Below are positions 37,944 to 47,603 of a stretch of DNA of 64,000 bases, one piece after another. Origin of the DNA: Selaginella tamariscina (lineage: Eukaryota; Streptophyta; Lycopodiopsida; Selaginellales; Selaginellaceae). Location of the stretch: the NCBI GenBank assembly GCA_003024785.1, contig PUQB01000658.1:62001-126000 (forward strand). Reading direction: 5' to 3'. Made by a program: the position numbers and the translations under genes. The notes below the pieces were generated by a model that was not told the origin of the DNA, searched no databases, and worked only from the letters and a program-made list of their open reading frames with translations. Numbering within the stretch: position 1 is the stretch's first letter; every line of letters starts with the position of its first letter.

Positions 37944-38575
37944 GTGTACAAGTGCACATGCACGTGTACGTCCGTATGCTCTCTCTCTCTCTCTAAAAGC
38001 TGTTGTGTATTACATACAGATGTGCAAAACAGAAAAAACAAGTATATATGCATGTCACTTAGATACCATATTCATCCTGTCTTTTTTTTTCTAATTTTTT
38101 AGACTTATAAACGTGTATGTCTGTCTGTGTCTGCGTGTATAAATGCATATATAGACTTAGATGATAATTTGCTTATATGTATAGACAGGAATTATAACTG
38201 TCTGAATTGTCCATACATACAGTGTGTGTGGGTGTGTGTGTGAAGAACAAAAAACTTACGACTGCATCTGTTTGTCCATGGATGAACCAGAGCCCTATAT
38301 CCGTTGGACTCGGACAGCTTGTACTTGACCACTCCAGTGAGTGGCTCCGGAGGCGGAGGTGGGGGAGGGGTCGGTTTCTCCCCACTGGGACGATCGAAAT
38401 TGGGTCTTCTCCGGGGCCTGTCCATGGACCTCGGACCACCCATTGCACAGCTTATCCTTGTTGGCATTGCATAGAAATCTGTACACATACATAGAAATCT
38501 GTAGTGAATCCACTCACCAGATTGAGTGGCCACTGTTGATATTGCACAACCCATATCTTGGAGAGCTAAACCCAT
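37177..38575 (-). pseudogene. Macro-domain (ADP-ribose-binding) gene, decayed, inside the insertion
   Basis: Exons on the minus strand: 38,260-38,575 (proline-rich leader DRPRRRP, PPPPPPPEPL, then VKYKLSES and, after a frame break, IHGQTDAVV), 37,808-37,856 (VAPANKRCNAGYDVDG), 37,635-37,740 (AIHRFAGPRLLDTCQKLPDV), 37,393-37,488 (GFKASRVIHVVGPVY) and 37,177-37,250 (AALNLATSEGIKYIAFSAL). This is the MacroD-type fold that binds ADP-ribose and in active members removes it from proteins. The NAAN loop reads APAN and the GGxGVDG loop reads NAGYDVDG, so the glycine-rich binding loop is damaged. The separate gene at 53,795 keeps these residues. ATG at 38,575 is the best start; splice structure of the leader is uncertain. 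Confidence 0.75.
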
Positions 38576-40048
38576 ACCGCCGGACACGCTCCGCCGCTTC
38601 ACAGAAAGAACCCTAAAGCATATTCTAGGATCCCTTGTTTAGGTTAGCTTACATGTATTACATGTAATATTTTATATAATATTCTATAAATAAGTAGCGA
38701 AGAACAATAACTTATATACTAAGAGTTTCATAAATATCTATTATATCTATTATAATTTAAATATGTGTCAAACTATATATGCCATGGTGAAATAAAAACA
38801 TAATCTAAATAAGAAAGTAAATAAAATATTTTTTCACTGTATTTTAATGAATTATAACATAATTTTATACATGTTACAAACCCAAAAACCAACCCTTGTT
38901 TTTGGACCCTTAGTACTTCCCCTAGTATGTTAGTAAAAATTTTTTACCCTGGTATTTATAAAATTAGGCATAGTTTTTTCGCTTTGTTTATTTTACATTT
39001 TCCAGTGATGGTTAGTCACACTCATGAAGATATTAATGCGTTCTTTAGCAAGGTCTTCAACTCTACAAAAAGGACAAGTGCACTTACCTTACCGCATATG
39101 ATGAATCTTTTTGAAAACTGCATCTCCAAAAAAAGTTGTGCTTTGCTTGTGACTGAGGTGCCAAACTTCAAAATTTTTTTTCAAGGAGTATAAAAGAGAA
39201 GAGTGATTCTTTAGTTGGTCACCTTGTGCCGCTACAATTCTTTTTCTTTATACGAGATGGTATACCTATTATGTAGTACAAGTTACGGCCATCAGAGCAG
39301 GAGTGGTTACCTCTTCAAAAGTGGAGAGAATGAAAAGCCACTTCTCCCAAAAGGACAACCAGACCCTATTCCATTGAGTGCCTAGCTCGAGGAACAAGAG
39401 GTTATTATTGATGCCATCAAAAAATATGTGGCATGGGTTCAAAAATCGATGCCAAAGAATTCTGATAAGGCAACTGGTTATTCAGAACTATATAAGCCTG
39501 TGGTCGACTATTGGGAGACTGTTGTTCAAGAGTTGGAAGGGCCTACTGTCACAAGTACAAAATTACAACACCCTTTTTGGCCTAAAACAAGGTGGCGAGA
39601 GGAGATTGAAATGACATCACTGAGCACAGATAACATAGAAGCCAGTAGTGATGTGGAAGTGCAAACCCCACACTTTGTTGAACAAAGGAACTAACAACCT
39701 AAAGCATACCTTGATTGCTGCCAGGATCTTTAAAAACTAATGATGGTTCTCATTACTCCAGATGCGTCATATAATCATCCTATTTGAATGGGTCAAATTA
39801 TCGACACACCTAAAGTAATTACAAAAAATAGTATTGTTAAAGTTACATGATTCAAACCACAAAAAAGACAACACGAGAAGGAAAGCGAAAGATATAATGG
39901 ATGCCTAGAGAAAACATGGTCTCCTAATCAAAAAGACCCAGCATATTTTATAAATGTTAAATCTATTCGATATAGGTGGATGTCAAGAAGTGTTGATAAA
40001 GTCATAATTAACAAAATTGCAAGGGAATGTATGTTTTCTGAAGCTTAA

Positions 40049-40567
40049 AGCAATTACAAAATTATAAAATATCATATATTTAATATTCATAATTATTATA
40101 AACTCTTTAATAATAATACCAAATTATTTACTTAACTATATAAATTTAAAAAACGATATGGAAGATTGATTATATTATTATAGGATTTTGTATATTATAT
40201 ATATATTATTACTACTACAAATTTTAATTAATAATGTTATATTTAAATATTAATATTTTAATAACAATATTAATATTTATATAATGTACCTCTTATGCTC
40301 TTCCTTAATTGTTATATTAGGCAATATATTATATAATTTAATACTTTCTACTTTTATAATGTTATTAATTTTTGTTCAATGAATGCTATAATTTATTAAA
40401 GGGTCGAATACAAAATAGAATATTCTAAAGGATATTCTATTTTCAAACATATATTCTAAAGAATATTCTTTTAATATTAGAAAATGCTAATTAAATAGTT
40501 AAAATTGCTAATTATTAGGAAATGGGACTATAGCCATGCCCATTTTAGTTACAACTTGCATTTAATA
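40049..40567. other. 3' flank and terminus of the transposase-like unit
   Basis: AT-rich DNA with gaatattc repeats (about 40,420-40,470), ending in gccatgcccattttag, ttacaacttgcat (40,533-40,562). This is a variant of the end motif of the phosphatase-bearing units, and the mirrored VOC block starts immediately after. Confidence 0.6.
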
Positions 40568-42290
40568 CAACAAACTAAATGTTCAAGTGTTGTTTACAAC
40601 GATTCTAAGCATCTTGCCCAAAGAGTATATATGTAGTAACTATAAAGTCATTGTTGATTATACTAATGGTAACCCTTGCTCACGCTCCAATATCTCATTG
40701 AAGGTCTAATTCCCATAGAGTATGTGACAACCTAAACTTGCTACCATGGACTTTTAATTTGATTGTTTCAAGAAGCAATGCCATAAAATTATTGGTTTAT
40801 GCTTTTATTTTAATGGCCTTGGTCACATTATAGTTAATTGTCTCAACAAGTTGGAGTATGATTAACTGCATTTGTCACGAGAGTTCTAAGAGTCCCAAGT
40901 TCTTAAGTAAAAATAATAATTTTGAGATTCTTATTTAGTTTAATAAATAATTAAATAAGTAAATTCAATTAAAATTGAAGATGTTGGTTTGAACAACCTC
41001 AAGCATAAAAAGTCTTTATAATTATTTAATTTTATTTTGTCTTCCTAAATAAACTCTTTTACAATGTAAATAAAACTTTATATAATATAGTATTATAAGC
41101 CTTGACTCTCTTAAATTTTACTCATCATCATGTAATCAATTTTAAAAAACTTATTTATAAAGTCTTAATTTTAGTTATAGATTTTTAATCAATTACATTA
41201 AAAGATATTATTGAGGAATCAAGGCATGCACAAATCACTTTAGAAAATAGTTCTTATATTCTTTCTTTCAATTTTTAATTTATTAAAGAATGAACTGAAT
41301 TTTGAACCTTAAACATTAACTTTAAAGCTCTTGTACATCAACATGATTTTTTTAAAAGAATTCATTAAGAAAGTAGATATAATCTTTTTTTAATCTTTTT
41401 TGTGATCATCAATCCACACAAACTTGAATTAAATTCCAACAAACTTGTTTCTCAACTCCAATGAAGTACACCAATTTTGTTTACGATGTTAAAATTAATA
41501 AGTTTCTGAAATATTATTCTTATGATTATCTTATTAATTTTGTAGCATCCTTAAGGTGCAATTTGCACACTTTCTCTCATAAAACTCAAGACCTTGCAAA
41601 CATGTATTAAAAAAAATAATTCAACAAATTCAAGTGTCCAACCCATTTTCTTTGCTAAAAAAAGGATAACTCATTATTATTGATTGTGCATTATCTTTGG
41701 CTCAATAAGATATTATATATAATTTATACCCTTTACTATTATATTCAAACATTTTGAAGCATTTATTATAAATACTTCACCAAATTGAAGTGCATATAAT
41801 TTGGTAGGATTTGCCCAAAAACACATTTTACATGCAATATAAAATATTGAGTGATGCCATTTGGTCTCATTAACACATCAATTATCCTTAAACACATTAA
41901 CATTTTTCATAAGTTTTAAAATGTGTTTGTGATTGTTTGCCTAAACAATACAATTTATGAGTTTTAGTTAATTTAGTTTTGTAAAAAAATTGTCATCGTA
42001 AAAATTTAAATTTTTTTTTTTTGATTGTTTCAATTTAATTTTAAAAAAGTTGCTTATATATTAAATGTTAAGTTTTTATTAAGAATAAGTCTTATATATA
42101 AGCAAGAAGTTACAATCAATTTAATCTCTTCTTTAACAAAAGAAAATATATAAAACAAATTGAATTCTTTATACAAGTTTTAAATAAAAAATCAGGTGCA
42201 CATGTGTGTGGTTTATAAATATTATTTGTACATCCAATATATAAATTAGAAAAAAGGTGTTATTATTAATATAATACAACTTTGTTATCT
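40568..42290. repeat. AT-rich part of the duplicated VOC block (mirror copy)
   Basis: Reverse complement of about 12,800-14,515; anchor tctaagcatcttgcccaa at 40,603. No gene recognised. Confidence 0.75.
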
Positions 42291-42382
42291 ATGTTTAAAG
42301 CAAGAATTCTTCTAAGCATTGAAGACATGGCAAATTGCAGTACTGAAGATGATTTGGAAGCTCTCTTGACCGAAAAGTCATG
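42291..42382 (+). CDS. Possible first exon of the VOC gene (right copy)
   Basis: ATG-led segment MFKARILLSIEDMANCS... identical to the left copy except for one residue. It lies 820 bp before the next VOC exon. Assignment to the VOC gene is inference. Confidence 0.4.
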
Positions 42383-43200
42383 GTTTTATATGTGCAAGTA
42401 TATGTGTTTACATGTGCAGGAATAGTTGTCTAATATTAAAATGAAATGTTGCAATTTTAACTTTTATTTTATGATTTTTAATTATGGTCATTTAATCAAT
42501 ATGAAGGGAAAACATATTAATATTATAATAATGTTAATGCCATTTAAGTTTATGAAATATTTTTTAATATTTTATACTGGAATAGCATTAGAGAGTCGTT
42601 TTCATTCGATTGGAATACATGCAAATATGTATATTTTATTTTATAATTTATTTTTTAAACTTTTATTTAATTTATATTACATTAGGTTTAAAAGGTAACC
42701 AACATTGCACATTGTATACAACAAAAAGTTAATTATTCGTTAATCTACAAAGCAAGATAATAAACAAAATATATAAATTTAAATGACCAAAGGTATAAAA
42801 TGCTATATTGACAATAATTAATTGGTTTACTGATGAATTAATCTTAACTAAAGACTTTTTTAGCATGTTCATTCGTTATTATTCAACATTTAAAAATATG
42901 TTATGTATTTAAAAATAAGTGTTGCCTTCATAATTTTTGTTAGTACATACTTAAATACTTAAAGATGTTCGTGCATATTTCTACACATATTTAGGGTTTC
43001 GTTTTATCTTCTGATTTTACTCGACTAGTAAAAGCTTAAACAATGTGACACGCAACACATCACTTGTAGTACTGGTCCTCTTTCCTTCTCCGTTGAAGTG
43101 GTTAAAATAATGTACTATGTCATCTCTTACATAATACAAAAGCTTTAAGAACTGGAAGTGATTAAATTAGTGAATAGTAATGTTATACACTCTATCTTAG

Positions 43201-43942
43201 GCCTTTTCCATGGCGATGTTTTCATTCATTTAGCCATACCCACTCACGATCTGAATGCTGCTCGTGATTTCTATGGACGGTAAGTTAGACCCAAACACTC
43301 TCTCTCTCTCTCTCTCTAGAGAGAGAGAGAGAGAGACCGTTTATGATACAGCATTCTTGGGTGTCCTGAAGGCCGCTCTGCAAAAGACATGGGTTGATTT
43401 TAATCTTTTCGTCACCAGGTTTTTTATATACAGCAATATATATGTAAGTATGTATAATAAGTTTTCAACAATAGGTTGTGTGCCACTATGTTGAAGCGTA
43501 CAATGCCAATGACAGTGCAAATGCTGTAGGTAAGCTAATGATTTATGTATGTATTATATATATACTTACACACACATACATATACATATGAATGTGTATA
43601 TGTATGTATTGTAGATGGTGATCCTGTCCAGTACCGCATTTTGGAGTTGCATTGTCCGTATCACAGTTTCAGAAGCTTGCAGAACATGTGAAACTGGCTG
43701 GTGTCAAGTTCGTAATTGAGCCTCATATAAGATTTGTTGGCCAGCCTGGTGAACAGGTAACTTTATATATATGTATGTATGTATGTATGAAGAGAGATAA
43801 AAGAGAATTAAATACATATTTGTATTAAATCGTGTATATGGGCCAGTGGACCATGTTTTTCCAGGACCCAAGTGGAAACTCTATTGAGTTTAAGGCCATG
43901 AGCAATCCTGACAACTTGTTTGCAAAATATATAGTAGAGTGA
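43201..43942 (+). CDS. Glyoxalase/VOC-superfamily gene, right copy
   Basis: Five exons with GT..AG borders: 43,201-43,279 (HGDVFIHLAIPTHDLNAARD), 43,352-43,418 (ILGCPEGRSA, TWVDFNLF), 43,475-43,529 (VVCHYVEAYNANDSANAV), 43,615-43,756 (HFGVALSVSQFQKLAEHVK, AGVKFVIEPHIRFVGQPGEQ) and 43,847-43,942 (WTMFFQDPSGNSIEFKAMS, NPDNLFAKYIVE, stop). The Pro-Ser-Gly-Asn-x-x-Glu-Phe ending is typical of VOC/glyoxalase I-like proteins, in which the Glu often binds metal. Substrate unknown. Small indels remain: an extra A near 43,382, a missing G near 43,410 and a missing C near 43,628, each correct in the left copy. An upstream exon is required because there is no in-frame ATG in the first listed exon. Confidence 0.8.
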
Positions 43943-46900
43943 ACTCTTCTATATTAAGTTTACTTGAAATTGATAAATAAATATTAATTTGACCTTTACC
44001 TTAACAACATGCCTTAAAGAGTTTGTGTGTATATGACTACACGTGTTCTGTAATGTGTGTACACTTGTTCTTGGGATATTGGGGGACAATACGGAGACAT
44101 CCATGCACTTCTTCTTGCCACAGAATATTTTCAAAATGCAACAAGCACTGGCTAGTGGTGGCGCACTAGATCAAACTATATCTATAGAATAACTATTCTT
44201 CTCAAAACTCTATCTTGTATCTTAAATGTTTTAAAGTTGTGACCATCAATGATGTCAAACTTTTATTTAAATAAGCAAGGTTTGTATATGTAATTGTTGA
44301 AAGAATCTTATATAATAAGTTTGGTGTGTGTTCCGAACGCTCCATCACGGTCATCTTAAATTTTATGTGACAGTTTATTCTAAATTTTATTCTATTATTA
44401 TTTTAAATTTCACAATTATTATAAATTCATGAGGTTAAATGATTAAAAATTCAATTTAAGGATAAATTCACTATATTAAAAAATAATAATTAAGTTAAAG
44501 ATTAAATTAAACATAACAATTGAGTTTACCAAGTTAAAAATAATAATTGAGTTAAGATTTTAATTTAAAAATAAATTCATTAAGTTAAAGAATAATAAAG
44601 ATCCAACTTAAAAATAAATTCACTATGTTAAGAATAACAAATGGATTAAAGGTATAAATTCACCAAGTTAAGAATAATAATTAAGAACTCATAAGATTAA
44701 AAGTTTAATTCAAGGATAAATTAAAATAATAAAAATAGTAGGTGAATTATGAACGTTGCTCATGAATTTAAAAGTTAATTATGGTGTTTAAACTTGCAAT
44801 TTATTAAAGGTGTTAAAGTCAACACAATAAACTGTAGTTATATTTGTCTGACGTAAGGACTTCACTTATACACGAGTTCTTTAAAAGTCTTTAACAATCG
44901 TAGAATTTTATATTAAATGACCATAATCGGACCCCATCTTAAAATTAGAATTTAACCTACCTGGAAAATTATAAAAACATTACACCATTTTAATGTAATG
45001 TATCCATGTGCACTAAAGTATTTGCATTATGTTCTTATCATTATTATCTGATAAATATAAAATTTAGTTTTTAAGTGTTTTAACTAATAAAGGTCATTTA
45101 AGATTTATTAGCCATGGCTAGGTATAAAATTAAATCTATCGATGAATGTAAATGCATTACATTTAATTTTACATATGTGCACTTAGTTATGTATTTATAT
45201 AGTCTAGTGAGCAAGAATAAAAAGTTTATAAAGAAAGTGTAAATTTTATTTGTTATGCATTCACACATATATTACCAATCCTGAGTTTTATTTATTTATT
45301 TTTATTCAGGTGTGTGTGTGTGTGGACACGTATGATTAGCATAAAATATGTTATATTTATAAATTTATAGCTTTTAATATTTCTTTATTTTCTGATTTAC
45401 CTATATGAGTATTAATTTATAATCTATAATACTTAATAATTTAAATTCAATGATGATTTTTCTTGTTAATATAAAATTATAGGAGACTTTGTAAATTTAT
45501 TAAAAGTTCAAATAATTACAAAGTACATTATTAAAGTGAGAACTAAAGAATTTACATATGTTTTACTAAAAACAGAGAGAAAGACCTAGGCTAAATTATA
45601 TAAATTAAAACATATTTATAAGTATATATTAAAATATTAAATATTATGCATGTGTTTTCATGTTAACATGTTTTATACATTTTTTTGTGGTGTCTCTTTA
45701 TTAAATGGTGGGGCATTCAAGTAAATAAAAAACTTTTTCTATTCCTTTTAATTTCTTATACATTAATATCGGTCTTAGTATAATTAATAACTCTATAATT
45801 TTATTAAGATTTGGTCCACCACAAATATAAATTATTAGAGTTTCAACTATGTTTTAAATTTTAAGTATATATTATTATATAAAATTTAAGAATGAACATG
45901 TTCAAGAATTCTTTATCACTTTATAAAAAGAAGAGAATTTAAAGATGTTAATTTAAAATTATTTTTAAATTAAAAATTTATTTATTATACATGTTAATGA
46001 TAATAATGTGTCATTTTTTAACATACTAATATATGCCCACCATTGGTGAGCTTAACTATTTAATGGACCTTAACTCAATTATTATCTTTAATCTTTTAAA
46101 TTTCTTTTTAAATTTATTTAAAGTTGAATCCTTAGCCTAATTATTATCTTTAACATGATAATTTATTCTTGATAGATTTAACTATTTAATGACTTTTAAT
46201 TCAATTATTATCTAATTTATCCTGAATTAAACTTTAATCTCAAGTATTATCTTTTAATCTTATGAGTTCTTAATTACTATTCTTAACTTGGTGAATTTAA
46301 TCTTTAATTCATTTGTTGTTCTTAACATAGTGAATTTATTTTTAAGTTGGATCTTTATTATTCTTTAACTTAATAAATTTATTTTTAAATTAAAATCTTA
46401 ACTCAATTATTATTTTAACTTGGTAAACTCATTATTATGTTTAATTTAATCTTTAATTTAATTATTATTTTTAATATAGTGAGTTATCCTTAAATTGGAT
46501 CTTTAATCATTTACCTCATGAATTTGAAATTTAAAATAATAATAAAATAAAATTTAGAATAAATTGTCACATCAAATTTAAAATGATTGTTGATGGAGCG
46601 TTCAGAACACACACCAAACTTTATATATAAGATTCTTTCAACAATTACATATACAAACCTTGCTTATTTAAATAGAAGTTTGACATCCTTGATGGTCACA
46701 ACTTTAAAACATTTAAGATACAAGATAGAGTTTTGAGAAGAATAGTAATACGTTTTATTCTCTAGCCAGTGCTTGTTGCATTTTGAAAATATTCTGTGGC
46801 AAGAAGAAGTGCATGGATGTCCCGTATTGTCCCCCAATATCCCAAGCACAAGTGTACACACATTACAGAACACGTGTAGTCATATACACACAAACTCTTT

Positions 46901-46993
46901 AAGGCATGTTGTTAAGGGTAAAGGTCAAATTAAATTTTATTTATCAATTTCAAGTAAACTTAATATAGAAGAGTTCACTGTACTACATATTTT
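43925..46993. mobile_element. Foldback of the VOC 3' flank
   Basis: 43,925-44,760 is the reverse complement of 46,185-46,993. The right arm stops exactly at the last VOC codons (tactacatattttgcaaata at 46,981-46,999). The centre (44,760-46,185) contains sequence also found upstream of the LRR gene (44,750-44,980 against 20,640-20,930) and in 9,571-10,500. Repeated caccaagttaagaataataa units fill part of the arms. Confidence 0.8.
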
Positions 46994-46999
46994 GCAAAT

Positions 47000-47603
47000 A
47001 AGTCCCTAGTATATAACAATGTTCAAATATTCATTAACAAATTTTAAATAATTTAATAATTTTTTATTGTTGAATATGTAATAAGATTGATTCAATATGT
47101 ACAAAATTATTATTATGTTAGACTTGGTCTTTATAAGGTTTTTGTTATGTCGATTATTACTCATAATATTAGTCATTTTGATTACCCATATTATATAATT
47201 TAAGAAGTTTTTTTTTCTGATTAATTAGGATATATATAGAGGTTAACCATGGTATATTTTAGAAATTATTAAAGATATTTATGGTGTGGTTAACCTTATA
47301 TTATGATAATTTATATTTGGTTTAAAACAATCTAAATATGGTGAAAAATATACATTATATATATATATATATATATTAATTTGCCTCAAGTTGACTTATC
47401 TTTTTGTATATTTATTGTAATAGTCTTGGGGTCCTTATAAATGAAATAAATAAATAAATAAAAGAACCTAAATATGTTGTTATATTAGATGTGTTATTAT
47501 GTGTGTCAAGAGATCCACGTTATCTCCAATTATATCCATACTTAATATATACATACATATGATATATATGATATATGTATGTATATGATGTGCATATATA
47601 AAT
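47000..47603. other. AT-rich spacer
   Basis: AT-rich with a (TA)n tract near 47,355-47,375 and gatatatgat repeats near 47,560. No gene or RNA recognised. Confidence 0.6.

Larger units (their letters stand above)
36410..38975. mobile_element. TIR-bounded insertion within the transposase-like gene
   Basis: Left end (about 36,412-36,560) and right end (about 38,870-38,975) are inverted copies of each other: both contain gggtaaaaaa and aacatactagggg in mirrored order, with variants of gttggtttgtttttt. The insertion separates two neighbouring protein motifs (FETITLSFLM before, VSHTHEDIN after) and carries a macro-domain gene in the opposite orientation. No transposase is seen inside, so it resembles a non-autonomous element that captured a host gene. 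Target-site duplication is not evident; a spliced intron cannot be excluded. Confidence 0.65.
34337..40048 (+). pseudogene. Transposase-like gene: two DUF8039-like domains plus DUF7869-type catalytic region, interrupted
   Basis: The first visible exon starts after ttatgtgcag (34,336) with DNMYNTGDKVCLL. Two tandem related beta-rich domains follow (EIVGTGTVEVRD...GSPVLWNLDEV and DEVILFLHEIEVGRGII...GSLVRWRTSEL). Next come a Cys cluster (CCKKKC, 35,029) and a region preceding the core (YGIPKTTFYRRRDEWL). The core has the motifs I recall for the DUF7869 family: FSKCDTCTSLK, YLCLIHDKMDHSKT (35,775-35,812), LLQMDNCAGENKNR (36,235-36,276), a 54-bp intron, YVLAYLSMLVAKGVFE, and after a 2.6-kb insertion VSHTHEDINAFFSKVF (39,010). 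The Asp and Asp-x-x-x-x-Glu-Asn-Lys-Asn residues suggest an RNase-H/DDE-like nuclease; that is inference. Frame breaks occur near 35,175 and in an A-run near 36,132. Coding remnants (RWMSRSVDKV) reach about 40,048. Confidence 0.65.

Noticed and set aside
1..47000. Sex-chromosome palindromes
   Set aside because: Large inverted repeats occur on plant sex chromosomes, but here the borders coincide with repeat-element ends and no sex-linked gene is recognisable.
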